Shown: positions 46,442 through 58,174, numbered from the stretch's first letter. The stretch is 64,000 bases of DNA from Thozetella sp. PMI_491 (GCA_021432635.1 MU270020.1:1319202-1383201), one strand, 5' to 3'. Numbers and translations: made by a program. The notes: generated by a model from the sequence alone, not told the origin.

Positions 46442-47703
46442 ATGGCCTCCAGGATTCTTCCTTTTGTCTTCGGGCTGGCCCACGCCGTCTCGCCGGCGCC
46501 CCAGAACCGCGCCGCATGGCTCACAGCCCCGGCCACGCCTTTTGCCGTGCAGGAAGCCGCGTATCCATCACCCCTCTCACATGAGATTGTCATCCGATCC
46601 GCCGCCGTGGCCATTAATCCCGTCGACTGGAAGGTGCAGTACGGGTCGACGTTTCCGATCACATACCCCCATATCCTCGGCGAGGACGTGGCGGGCGAGG
46701 TCGTCGAGGTTGGCGATGCAGTAGACTCGATCAAGGTCGGCGACCGTGTCGTTGCGTAAGTGCCCCAACAGTGGTGTCAGATACTCCTTGACCTGCCCTA
46801 AGACCTACGATGTTAACTTGAAGCAGCTATGCTCAAGGTCTAGGGACGAGGGACAGCCGCAATGGAGCTTTCCAGCTCTATGCAGCCGTGCCGCAAGTAC
46901 TAACCAGCAAGATTCCCGATTCTCTGTCCTACACCGACGGCGTGGTGCTGCCGCTTGGCATTGCCACTGCCGCCGCCGGTCTCTTTCAGAAAGGCTACCT
47001 GGAGCTCCCACTTCCGGGCAGCGGGGCTGCCAACGGCACCGACGCGCCTCTCACGGCGAAGAAGGTTGTGCTTGTCTGGGGCGGTTCCTCTAGTGTGGGC
47101 ACCTCAGCAATCCAGCTAGCCATTGCGGCGGGCATCCGCGTCGCGACGACCGCGAGTCCGCGGAACCACGACTACGTGAAGGACCTTGGCGCCGAGTGGG
47201 CTTTTGACTACCGCTCGTCGACCGTGGTGGATGATATCGTGGCGGCGCTGAAGGGTCTCGAGCTCGTGGGCGTCTACGATGCCATTGGCGACGACCCGAC
47301 TCTCAATGCCGCCGTTGCAGTCGTAAACGGGCTGGCCGACAGTGTTTCGACGAAAGTGGTGACTGTTAACGGCTTCAGGAATGAAATCAAAGACGGCGTC
47401 AAAATCCTAGGATGTAGGCAAGATCCCCTCTACCGTGTAGTTCGTTTACTGATCTCTCTGTATCTAGTCTCTGCGGCAGCCATCGGGAAGAACGAGGTTG
47501 GTCCCGCAATCTTTCAGGATTTCCTGCCTTCGGCAATCCAGGATGGCCTGATCAAACCGAAGCCGACGGCCTGGGTGGTCGCCGAAGACCTGGAAGGGGT
47601 CCAAGGAGCTGTCGACGAGTCCCGGAGCGGAGTAAGCGCGCAAAAGATTGTGGTGAAGCTAGCGCCAGAAGACAGCACTTTCCGCGATGAGCTGAAGATC
47701 TGA
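46442..47703 (+). CDS. Zinc-type alcohol dehydrogenase-like (MDR) oxidoreductase
   Basis: Medium-chain dehydrogenase/reductase of the quinone-reductase / enoyl-reductase-like group, using NAD(P)H. Exons 46442-46755, 46827-47413 and 47468-47703 (introns 71 and 54 nt) give 378 residues. The GroES-like part has VAINPVDWKVQYGS and ILGEDVAGEVVEVGDAV; the Rossmann part has VVLVWGGSSSVGTSAIQLA and a DLGAEWAFDYR block. No catalytic zinc ligands stand out, so it is probably a zinc-independent member. The first 20 residues (MASRILPFVFGLAHAVSPAP) form a hydrophobic extension before the usual start NRAAWLTAP and could be a targeting sequence or a wrong start. The second intron is a multiple of three without a stop, so retained forms would be translated. 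Confidence 0.88.
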
Positions 47704-49094
47704 GAATGATGACCCTTCGGGGGGCAGGGTGGGCGAGCTGGAGCTTTATATCGCCAATAGTAGAACTAAAGGGGGTCTAATTAAGTGAATGGCTTTAATT
47801 AGGCGAGTTCATGAAGCCAATAAACTCTCTACACCTGACCTCCCGATCTAATCGCCCTGTTTTCTACGTGACCGCAAAAGAGTAACTACGTTATTCATTT
47901 AGTTTATTTAGTCGTCATTGTGGGGGCACGTTAGGGGTACCCGGGCACCCTGGTTTGCGATGGGGTGTACAGATTAGTAGGTGCGTCCTGGGTGCGGCGT
48001 GCTTGCAGCCCCGAAGTCTTCCAAGTGGGTCCCTGCCAGCATCCGGCGCGTCAAATCGGAGTACTCCGTGGGAGGACGTGTGAACGAGACTTAGCTTCGG
48101 ATTGTCGACTGGCCGGCTACACTTGAAGTGAATCTTGTGGTTCACTGAGAATAGAAGGGTAGGTAGACGAAAGAGTCACATGTAGCGAGCGGCGCGCCAC
48201 CACGATAGTGCGAGGCGGCTCGGGGTTTTTATGGGGCGAGGCCTCAATTCTTGGCATGCACAATACCTACCTATGCAGGTGCAGCTTCCAGCAGCACTAC
48301 CATAGGCTGGGGAGCGTCTACAAAAATATGAAATCTGGCGACGGAATGTGTAGGACGTGCTCGCTCCAGCCTCGCTTCACCTAGGTTTATCCGCGACAGC
48401 AGCGACTACTGTCATGTCCCGTCCCCCTCCCCCCGACTTATAACTATCTCAGCTCCTGGCGCTTGCAGTACAGAATAGCGCGGCCCCTACGCGCGATTCT
48501 GTACTTTACTGCATGTACCAAATTTACCAGCCACATTAGAAACCGTGCACCAAGATATCAATCATATGGCAGAGAGGCATCGTTCCCTTGCCATATAGCC
48601 TCGTAGCGGACTCCTAGATGGCACATTGTATTATATCCAACGGGCAGCCGCCCCTTCCATTGGCTCGGCCTTTGCTAGCGCCAACTGGAGCCTTTCCTTG
48701 CCGTCAGGCTCTTTTCGATGCGGCAAAGCGGTTCGCTGCCCGAGTTCTGGGCCTAAGCCGGAGGAGGGGAGGTGTGGTGTGTGGTACCATGGTCTCGGGT
48801 ACGTGCAGGACTAAAAATGTGCCTCGAAATGTGGCATGTACACAACCCAATCAGATGTTCCCTAGAAAACATGATCGCGAAGAAACAAGGGAATCAATCG
48901 AAGCGCACGAGAGATATAGAAAACCCCGTTCCTTCCTTGAGAATTTTGGTCCCTTTTCTTTCCACTCCTTGCTGCAGAAGCCCGCCTCGCACGGCTTTAA
49001 CTGAAGCTACCGAAGCGTGTGTCATAAAAGCGTATACTTTGCTATTTTTCCCCAACCACTTAAAAGTGCTCAAAATAGAGGGGCCTGGATAGCT
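47704..49094. other. Intergenic, 1.4 kb
   Basis: No supported gene. A 128-codon frame at 48618-49004 has no coding character. No repeat seen. Confidence 0.5.
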
Positions 49095-50266
49095 ATGGAC
49101 ACGATTCACGAGGATCTGGTCGCTTCCAACGGCTCAGCATTTATCGCTGACAACCTACTCGCCGCTTTCTTTCCGGAGCGCTCTGCATACAACTTTGACG
49201 CAGACTATGCCGGCACAGCCGAGATTGCACCGCGCGACTTGGATGCACGGCTAGAGATATTCGCCAGTGACAACGCCAGCGCTACCGCCCCAAGCCCAGC
49301 GATAACTGCCAAACCCGTAGAAGCTCATGACAGCTATGCTATCCACCATGCGCTCTATTCCAGCAAGCCCTTATCCGGGCATTCTAGTTCTGACGACGTA
49401 CGAGCTGGCTCCTGGCCCGGGCTCCCGATCAGCGAGGAACTCCAGCTGCCTATTCCCCCTCACGCAGAGTTGGCTCTTACCGATAGCTACAAAGGTGCTA
49501 ACTTATGGCCCTTCTTCCAGAGCAGCGAGTTAGCTACCTCTTCTGGCTTCCTGGACTTAGGCAGCACTGAGTCTAGTTCCCTGCCTGTCGGCATACCATC
49601 AGCTTTGGAGTCTATTGGCCAACCACTTGGTTTTGTATTCGCAGATATACCACCAGGCACTGAGATATCTACTAGAGATACTCGATTCGAGTACAGCTGG
49701 CCGATAGGCACTGTCCCCAGCCTCAGTCCGTCGCCCACGCACAAATTTGCTGGCCTGGCTACGAACCCAGGGAGCGAAAGCACTGTTTGCAATAACGCCC
49801 CACAAACTCTAGTTGCTCGCCCCGAGACTCGTCACAAACGCTCAAGGTAAGGGCTAACTATCCGTGCGCATTGTCCGGAACCCTTCCAGTTAGGCTATGC
49901 CAAGTTATTGCCTCCGTGGCTAATAAGGTATATAATTGCAGGCACACTCAGTCCAATCGTGTGGATTGCGAGTATTGCTCGAGCCAGCTAGGCAACGAAG
50001 GAAGCTGGCGACGTCACATGAAAACACTCCATCCAGAGCTCTCGGCACAAGTTCAATATATTTGTCGCTGCCTTCACAAGGTCAGTGGACGAAAAGATAA
50101 TTTTCGGCGTCATGTTAGGAACTGCCAGTCTCGCATGCGCAGCACCTATATCTGCGCCTGTGGCACTGATGCCATCGAGGAGGACACCTCTCTTCTGAGC
50201 CATCTGGAGATGTGCGGCCGTGGACAGCCCGGCCGCCCTCGAAAGGAAATTCGGCGAACAACTTGA
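49095..50266 (+). CDS. C2H2-type zinc finger protein
   Basis: Probable DNA-binding regulator. Exons 49095-49846 and 49942-50266 (95-nt intron) give 358 residues. The first 250 residues are a Ser/Pro-rich, acidic, low-order region without known motifs, a possible activation domain. The second exon encodes three closely spaced finger-like units: a regular one, CEYCSSQLGNEGSWRRHMKTLH (C-x2-C-x12-H-x4-H, shown split as CEYC...H...H), then two irregular ones (CRCLHK...FRRHVRNC and CACGTD...LSHLEMC) that end in Cys instead of His. After the fingers comes a basic tail, GRPRKEIRRTT. The splice is needed to link the activation-like region to the fingers. Target genes are unknown. It is convergent with the NLR gene. 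Confidence 0.8.
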
Positions 50267-50905
50267 GGTCTAAAGGCCACGGAAGAGAGCAAAGGTTCAT
50301 GCAATTATGCTAGGAGACGAATTCTACGTAGCAGAACTGCTCGATGCTCTGCTGCATGTGTCAGGCATAGTCCTCGTTGCCAGACATCGGATCGAAGCCT
50401 CAAGGCCAGCGAAAGGCGCTGGAATTCCTTCCTAGTATACATTAACTTGTAGAATGCTTGATAGTTAATTACACCAGGCATAGGCAGCTAGTTTTTGAAA
50501 CTCGATCCTCGGTGTTTCCTATATATTTTAATTAGCTTGCCTCAGGCCCTGATTTGAGAACGTCAAGCGATGCCATTTGGTTGTATTTGTCTAGCTAGAC
50601 GCAGTAGAATGTGGCTGCATCGGGCGATGAATTTTGCCTGCATACTGAGGGGTAGTAGGGGAATGATTGGGCCGTGAAATGCACCTCAGCCAGCCACGTA
50701 CCCTGGGATTATTGGCTGAGGAAACAGGCCTCGCGGAAAGTTTGGGAAACAGTTGGCTAGGAATTGGCCCTCACCTTGGGCTTTTTGGGTGAAACTACTT
50801 TGATGAGTGAAGACCAGCGGTGAAATTCTACATGATAACCTAAATTGAAAACCAATCAGTGACCGGATACTCATTACTATATACCATCATGCCTTCTGTA
50901 TGCTT
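50267..50905. other. Convergent spacer, C2H2 / NLR
   Basis: 0.64 kb holding both 3' flanks; fairly AT-rich around 50400-50560. No gene supported. Confidence 0.5.
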
Positions 50906-53900
50906 CTATTTAACCAAGGCAAATCTAACTCGGACAGACATGGACTTCAACTTGCTCTTCAGGTCTCTTTCGTCAATACATTGCAAAATCTTGGCGAAGT
51001 AGTTCTTCTCCTCTTCGGAAACTTCAATGTGGTACGGCAGCTTGGCCTGATCGGTCGCCAGTCTCCGAACCAGGTCCCGGAGAGGTACCATGCCGACGTG
51101 GCAACGCGCGTCCGACAGCTTGGCACCTTGCTTCAGAAGAAACTGCACTGCTTCTAGACGCTGGCTTAATGGCACCTCCGGACAAAAGCCGTCGAGCGTG
51201 TAGTAGCTTGGCGGTAGGTAGTACTTGAAGCCGAAAACCACGTTCTCCAGCAGCCCGAGCGTGTTCCTAGTGAGCTGCTGGCAGAGGAGCCTGGGCTGCG
51301 AGCGTATCTTCTCTCGTATATAGGGCATGATGGCAAACTGCCCCGTCATCCCTGGGAATGTATTCAGCGAATCTCTGGCCCACCCGGGCAGCGCCCAACG
51401 CTCGTGCCGCTGCTTCACGGCGTCGGCGGGCGGCTGCCATTTTAAGCCGACGGCTGCAAGATTGAGGTCATCGAGTGCTTGCACCAGGTCTTCTGAGTTC
51501 TCGGGCGTGTCTTTTACCCGGCTGGCATACCAGAGCACCCGAGTTACTAACCACCACTGCCGATCGTACGTCATCTGCGACCGCTCTCGTTCGTCGGATA
51601 GGATAATGGCCTCTGCGCGGAGGAGCGCGAGGTAGGGGTCCGGAATGTTCTTCCCGGCCGAGCAGATACGTTCCCATATATGCGGCTGCACGGCCCAATC
51701 TCGTGCTGTCCGGTGGGCGAAGTCCACCTGGCCGCCGCCCGCTGAAAGGGTATAGCTCTCCATGGTGATCTCTAGTATTCCCCTCGTCCTAGACGCAAGC
51801 CGGCGCTTCAGATTTTTCCACGCCGCTGCCTTCCACGTACCCGCTGCTGGCCTGGAGTTGAGGTCGATCCTCACAGTGCGGGCCTCGTCCGCTACCCACA
51901 TCAAGAGCCATCGCATGGGAAGATGCGCTGCACGGAGTACCTGCATCATGAAGGAAGCGTCAACCAAGTTTCTCGGCGGAATTCGCGCCCAGATTGCATC
52001 GTACAAGGACGACAAGCCGGGAGGAAGCGCATTCAGAGTAGCCTGCAAGTCCGCGATGCTAGCGCCTTCCGAGACCGAGAGCAGCAGGTCCCTCACCACG
52101 AGCGAGACCCATAAGAAGACGCCATTTGCCTTCACAACTATCTCCTCTCTTAGCTGGGCAACCTCTTCTGGATATACCTCCTGGACCTCGAGGAAGCCTC
52201 TATTCCCGCTCAGCATAGAATCCATGAAGTTGGTCATGTCTTGCTCGGTTAGGAGATGCATCTGGAGACGTGGCCCGTCGGTAAACGCATCGTCAAATTC
52301 GTTCCACGGTCGGCTGGCTACGCAGAGCTTCAGACCTTTTGGGCAGTCCGCCACCATGTCTTGGATGAGCCGTATGATCTCGCTTGGCTGGGTCTCGAAC
52401 TCGTCCAAACCGTCAATGAAGAGCGCTAGCATCATGCTCTTGCCACACTCGGATAGCAGCGTAGCGAATGACTCATCTATCTCCCAGGGCTCCCATGGTG
52501 GCAATGGATGACCGCCATTCCTCAGAGCAAGCAGAAAAGCCCAGCGCCGAGGGGCTATGACTCGAGCGAGCTCTCTGTTTTTATATATTGCCTGGAGGAG
52601 CAGTGTCCTCTTCAGTCCTTCCAAGGACTTCTGTAGCGTGAGCCCGGAATGCCAGGCGTAGTAACTGGTGACTATAATAGGCAACGGATCGGCCCACTTC
52701 TTGAGGTGCATCTTCAAATGCTCGTGCCCTATTATGTACTTCATCATAGTAGACTTTCCGGATCCAGGCTTGCCCGTGATCCAGTAGCGACTCGCAGTCG
52801 AGCTAGTCAACCACTCCGGAAAGCTCGGCCATAGGGCCTTTTCGTCCTGAAGTTTCGGCCGCTTACTGAATATCCAGTCATACGTCTTGTCGAAGCTATC
52901 GGCAATGGATTCTTCTCTCGCCTCAACCGTCTCAAATCGCAGGCTCTTGCAGATGGTCGCGGTTATCTCTCGAGCCAGAACATCAAGAACAAGGCCTTCC
53001 GTGCTCTGGCTTTGGGGGGACCAATCTTTCGTCCAAAGTGTCGTAAACAGCTCTCTCCGAATAGTCTTCGCGGCGACGGACTCGCCTTGCAGGGTAGTGA
53101 CTATTTCGGACCGGATGACACGAGCCGATAATGAGCTAGTTTGTAGCGTGTCGAAGAGAGGTACGAGAGAAGGATCCAGTGCTTTGGCAACCTTATTTGA
53201 TCTCCTTGGTTCTTCTGTCATGCCCTGTTCGTCGAGTCTGAGAGCGTCGGTGAGAATCACAGGAGACATGTCCTTCATGCGAAACCCCTCGAGCTTTTGT
53301 TGGTCCTCAAGTTGGTCTAGTGCCTCTGTCATGTCCTTCAGCTGCTGGCTATAGTAGAGCTCTCTCCGGCTTGTCCGCTTAGATGCCTCCCTGCGAAACC
53401 ATCAGACTGGCCCAAGGATAAGGATACAGTCTCCATCCTAATAGCAAGAGGACTCACCACAGGGCAAAGAGAATCGCCGCCATGATCTGCTGCCGCACCT
53501 GGTTGAGACGTTCCCTCATTTCGGCGATCTTCGGTGCGCTCCAAATGCCGGCCAGTTGGAAGCGAGGCTGAGCCATAGCTGCAAAAGCCTTTATCTTCCC
53601 CGCTCGCCGCGTCTTTATCCGATTCAAGACGTCCTGGAACTCGACGGTGATATTGCTACACTCATCGCAAAGCTGGTGGAGCTGTGCTTCAGCCGCGAAC
53701 TCGGCGGCCTCACCGTCATGCGGAGCCAGCGTCGATGACTTATCCCTGACTCCATTGTATAGCTCTGTAAGCCTCTGCGCTGCCGCGGTAAGCTCTGCTG
53801 CCTCGCGCTGCTGGTCGGCTGTTTTGAGGCGCTCCCATGTCTTATGGAGCAATTTCCCGCCAAAATCCGCAAATTGGAAGACGGCGGCTACTACTGCAAT

Positions 53901-53918
53901 AACACTGAGAGGATCCAT
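50906..53918 (-). CDS. NACHT-domain NLR-like (STAND) protein
   Basis: Fungal NLR-like protein of the STAND class, likely a non-self or danger sensor. Exons 53918-53458 and 53390-50906 (67-nt intron) give 981 residues. Splicing restores FALWEASKRTSRRELYY. The N-terminal helical domain begins MDPLSVIAVVAAVFQFADFG, a start shared by many fungal STAND proteins and perhaps HeLo-like. The NACHT region has a Walker A loop (GKPGSGKSTMMKYI, about residue 359) and Walker B LALFIDGLDEFE (about 475), then SRPWNEF and GVFLWVSLVVRDLL, typical of fungal NACHT proteins. The remaining 400 residues show no ankyrin, WD or TPR repeats. A 33/34-bp duplicated element lies about 150-220 bp upstream. Confidence 0.9.
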
Positions 53919-54419
53919 GCCAGGCCTTTACATCATCTGGACATCCGGTGATGCAGTGCCGCCCTTGTAGGCCTTGGCATGGAATGCTCAAGGTCGAGAT
54001 AGGTCGAATTCGGTTTTCTCTCCAGATGATGCGGTGAGGCTCAGAATGCACAAGTGGCAAAGCGGGGTCACGATAACATTGTGATTCGATGAAAGATTGA
54101 ATGGGGATAACTTGTGATTCGATGAAAAATTGAATGGGGTGTGTTCTGCAGCTGAGGTGCTGCTGCATGGTGACGGCCGACCCGGGCGGGGTTCAAACGG
54201 GAGATGTTTACAAGAACGGCCCCGTGGCCAGCCTGGAGATTGCTTACTAGCTCTCAAGGTAATAAATTCCCTCAAATTTGATGCGTATAGGTACTAGAAG
54301 AAGCTAAGATAGATCGCCGTGAGTGACAGATACGAGATGTAGGGTCGAATATGTGAAGGTAAATGGACACTTGGCTGGAGCACCAGTGCGGCCATAGGTA
54401 GTTAGTTACATAAGTTCTA
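53919..54419. promoter_or_regulatory. NLR upstream region
   Basis: 0.5 kb between the NLR and the next minus-strand gene; it contains the tandem repeat at 54072-54138 and otherwise no feature. Confidence 0.5.
54072..54138. repeat. Two-copy tandem repeat in the NLR promoter
   Basis: Copy 1 at 54072-54105 (34 bp) and copy 2 at 54106-54138 (33 bp) differ by one indel and one substitution. Both contain TGTGATTCGATGAAA and ATTGAATGGG. They lie 154-220 bp before the NLR start. Confidence 0.9.
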
Positions 54420-55238
54420 TTACTTCGCCTCCTCTGTGAGAACATGACGTTTCGCCAAGTCGTATTTATCGCCTGCTCTGAGGAAATAGAATAGAGACGA
54501 TTTGGCCGGAAGATTCTTCAAATCGGATCCCTCGCGAGACCAGAAGCTCCCGTCGTAGACAAGCACATAGCTGGCGCCGATCACCTCCGCCTGGTCTCCA
54601 GACACTACCAATGCCGTCTTCTCATCGATCCCGACCCCAAGAAGCTCTGGTCGAACCTTCAAGATGTCATACAAGTCGAATTGCCGGTTTCGCGCCAGGA
54701 CGTGTTGGTCGATGGCGACATTCTTGAGATAGCCGAAGCCGACCTGGTGATCGCCCACCATGATTTGGTTGTTCTGTGTATCGCCGCGCGTGAGGAAACT
54801 CCCCTGTATGGTGGCCCCGGCTGACGTCCCACCTATCACCCCGCCGCGCTCCAGAACCCCCCGAATGGCCTCCTCCGTTCGCGTCCCGGCGTACGCATCA
54901 ACGAGATGCCACTGGCGGCCACCACCGAACCAAACTCCTGTTGCCTTCAGCAGGGGCTCAATAAATGCTTCTGAGTCGGCAACCAGTCGGTCGTAGGTAT
55001 GGAGGACCGTGACGTTTGTGACACCGAGCCGTCGGAAGGTGTCGGCGCTGCCTGCGTTTTCGTCATATTGCTCTTTGCCACCAGCGGTGGGAATAACTAC
55101 CAAGCAGGCTGAGCCGCCACCTCCTAGATCGATGACGCGCTGGAAGATGGAGTCGTCCAGCTTACCACCGCCGACAACGACGAGATGGCCAGACGACGGC
55201 CCCACCTCTGGAGCATGCCGACCCTGAGTGTCGCCCAT
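54420..55238 (-). CDS. Cyanophycinase-like S51 serine peptidase
   Basis: Member of peptidase family S51 nearest to cyanophycinase, which in bacteria cuts cyanophycin (an Asp backbone carrying Arg side chains) into dipeptides. A single exon gives 272 residues, the family's usual length. Motifs in order: GHLVVVGGGKLDD, VVIPTAGGKEQYDE, GVWFGGGRQWHLVD, GGVIGGTSAGATIQG with the nucleophile at Ser139, VAIDQHVLARNRQFDL, and GVGIDEKTALVVSGDQAEV, which matches the GxGIDExTA block. No signal peptide, so probably cytosolic. No intron. The substrate in a fungus is unknown; it could be another beta-linked or Asp/Arg peptide. A bacterial origin is possible but not shown. Confidence 0.9.
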   Translation of the reverse strand: MGDTQGRHAPEVGPSSGHLVVVGGGKLDDSIFQRVIDLGGGGSACLVVIPTAGGKEQYDENAGSADTFRRLGVTNVTVLHTYDRLVADSEAFIEPLLKATGVWFGGGRQWHLVDAYAGTRTEEAIRGVLERGGVIGGTSAGATIQGSFLTRGDTQNNQIMVGDHQVGFGYLKNVAIDQHVLARNRQFDLYDILKVRPELLGVGIDEKTALVVSGDQAEVIGASYVLVYDGSFWSREGSDLKNLPAKSSLFYFLRAGDKYDLAKRHVLTEEAK

Positions 55239-57256
55239 GATGGCCGAGAGGAGGATGGTGACTGATAAGGCTGATATGTCGATAGAACAAATTTTATTTA
55301 TTCCGCACTCCTTAGAGCTTCAGGAAAACAATGCGCATATTCGTTTGTTTTGCAGAGATGCGTTGCTAGAAGCTTGATGAACGGTAGTTGATGCGTCCTG
55401 GTCAGAAGTGGGGGAGAGGGAAGCGGGAAGTGGGCCGCAGTACGAAGGAGCACGGCAAATCGGGATCTCTACCTAGTTGCGAATTTGCCTGAAGAGACGA
55501 CCGTGATTCTTGTACGCCTGAATAAGCCTAGCGGCGATACGAGGCCTGGCTGCGGCGGCGAATGAAGTCTCTGGCTAGGCGAAAGAAAATGTGTAGATGC
55601 CACTCATCAACCAGGGACTAACGGGTGAAATTCAGCAGGCCATAGCAGCACACTCCAACAGCGGTGACTGGTATGAAATCACCTCTTTCTCCCTTTACCA
55701 TGATATTATGCGAAGTTATAAAGAATAAAGAGGCAGGGCAGTTGGACTAACGCCCCGAAAGTTTCGTCTCGCCCTGGGCGAGAAGTGGTAAGCCTCCCGC
55801 AAAGTCGTGCCTAGCTTGCTTTACTTCGTCACGGACTGCGCAAGCCTGGCGGCGACGTGTAACCCACGTCTAGGAGCAGATGGCAGTAACGAGTCCCAGA
55901 ACCACAGGCTACGCGACGTCATCAGCTGCCTAAATCACGGGGTGCATTTCATACTTGGGAAAATGGTGCAAGCGATCCAATAGATGTCAATTTTAAGATC
56001 CACTGAAGTTAGGGCGCCATGAGCCATCCGTAGGCCCGTGGTGAAGCGCACGAAGTCATACCTAACATCCATTGATCGGTAAATTTTGCATGAGGGTGGC
56101 ATACGAAGAATCTCCCTCTCACTTTCGAAGGAGGAGAGAGGTGCCACACGTGGTAACTTAGAAGAACAAGGAGTCAATATGGACTCAACCATTAAGTTCA
56201 TAATAAGCATAGTTAGGTCTTCGACCACCTGCGGAGAAATGGTCTACATGCGGAAGGTGAGACATAGTATGAGGCAGCTCGTATATTCGACGGAAGTGGC
56301 TGTTTCGAAAGGAAGAGAGATGATTGGCTCTTTGCGTAGTTATTGTTCATAAATCAATAATTGGTGATCAATCCTGATTGTTGATCTCTTTTTACGACGA
56401 TCCGAGACGAGACTAGCTCATAATACTACCTTGGATGTAGGATACCCTCCTTCCGGCGACGCGGATTGGTAAGAGGTTGGGATGATCAACAACGGAGGGG
56501 GTAAACCGATCGCGACAGGTACGGGGACGGGACGGCCAACAATGCTAATCACCGATTCAAATAACCCCGACAACACTGACACTTGTATGACTCCATAGAG
56601 ATCTACACTTAGAAGAATATAGGAGATATGGGTATCAACGCACTACCAGTTTACCATCATACAACCTGATCTAGGTAACTTCAACAATACCAGCTTCGCG
56701 TCCTTGACCTCTAGACTCAATCAGTAACCCTCTCGATGCATAGCACCAACTAGAATCTCAGAGATAATTTTGGATAAGCTGACCTCTTGGACAACCAGTT
56801 AGAGTGGATTCAGTACATATGCCTCGTAAAGTGATTCGACTGACTGCTGGCAGCCGTCGTAGAAAACGTCCAATGAAGACAAGTGAGGTTACTATCATCA
56901 GAATAGCCTCACTTTCTCAATCCCAAAACAGCCCAACCTCTAAATGCGAACTAACTAGAACTAGATGCATCCCTCCAGGATACGAAGTGGAACGTCGATG
57001 TAACTCTTCTAGGGGCATTGTGTAGTTGACGGCCCACGACCGGTCGCCCAGTATTGTGCTCAAAGTCTTCATTAGGAGGATGATTGCAAATATTAGTTGA
57101 ACGTGCTGGTCTCGATTTTCTATTAAAGAGGGAACCCCGAGACTCAATCGTGCAACATCCTGCTCGATTTTCAAGACATCAACATATCTACTCACCACTA
57201 CATCCCTCGAGCCTGCTTATCCACTCCACTTGGTAGCCTTTCCACTCTTGAACAAA
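55239..57256. other. Gene-poor 2-kb stretch
   Basis: No supported gene. Two minus-strand frames (55935-56228 and 56917-57198, under 100 codons) look more protein-like than their surroundings but match nothing I know; they may be remnants. The DNA from about 56350 to 57100 is AT-richer than the genes on either side. Confidence 0.45.
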
Positions 57257-57737
57257 ATGAAGTTTTCCGCGACTACTTTTTCCGCCCTTCTATCCGCCGG
57301 CCTTCTGGGCGGCGCCACAGCTTCCATCACCTGGGGAACCATGTATGATGCCACGAACCTGAACTGTGGTGCTGGCTGTACCGACTTCCAGTCGGACGTG
57401 AGTGGGCAATGCAGTAAGTTAGGCAGCTGCCCTCCACCTGACCAGATTTCATTGAATATTTAACATGGATTGTGTTACTAGTTAGCTTCACTGGTGGCAA
57501 CACGGCTTGGAACGACAGAATCTCCTCTCTCCGCGTTAACGGTGGAGCAGCATGCCAGTTCTTTACGTGGGTTGCCACCGAAGTCTCAACTAGTTTAGTA
57601 GTTCGTCTGTTGATACTGATTCCCTTCGTAACAGTGATGCTGGCTGCGCAGGACGGGCGGATACCTTCACCGAAGGCGCTTACAACACCCTTCCCGTCAA
57701 CGATCAGTACTCGGCCTTCCGTTGCACTTTCGTCTAA
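57257..57737 (+). CDS. Small cysteine-rich secreted protein 2 (effector-like)
   Basis: Unrecognised family. Exons 57257-57413, 57482-57566 and 57635-57737 (introns 68 and 68 nt) give 114 residues. The signal peptide is MKFSATTFSALLSAGLLGGATA. The mature part contains ITWGTMYDATNLNCGAGCTD, VSGQC, SFTGGNTAWNDRISSLRVNG, GAACQFFT, DAGCAGRADTFTEGAYN and ends SAFRCTFV. It has six cysteines. Both splices are supported because they link these cysteine motifs and end at a stop right after FRCTFV. Cysteine number and size resemble small secreted protein 1, but the spacing differs and no sequence relation is visible. It is probably an extracellular effector-like or surface protein. Confidence 0.8.
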
Positions 57738-58174
57738 CCGGGCCCCCGACGTCATACAGCGACTCAATGGGGTAGCTGATATTTCAGGTCGATTCGCTCT
57801 GTTTCAGGAGAATTGCTTTCAGTCACTCATTATTATGGTCTTGCAGACTACACTCACGTCAATTTATAGGGGAGCTAGGTCATGCCTCAAGGAATAACAA
57901 CAAGGACAAGCCAAATTTTAGGAAGGATTCTTGATTCTCTCTCCAAAAGTGTGCTGCAGAGATCTATTTCATTTATCCGATTTTGTTGGGAAGAAAATGG
58001 TTATCTCTGTATGATTTGATAGTCCCGATGATCCCTATCAGCTGTCTTTGTATACAGGACCTGGTCCTCCGCTCCTTTCAATAGCCAGAATCACCAACAT
58101 CATTACCGTAACGAGGTCCTGTGCCTCCTATCGAAATTACAGGCGCATATAATGGTTCTGCAGGTATTATTGCT
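57738..58174. other. Convergent spacer
   Basis: 0.44 kb holding the 3' flanks of the small secreted protein and the Zn2Cys6 gene. Nothing else supported. Confidence 0.5.
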
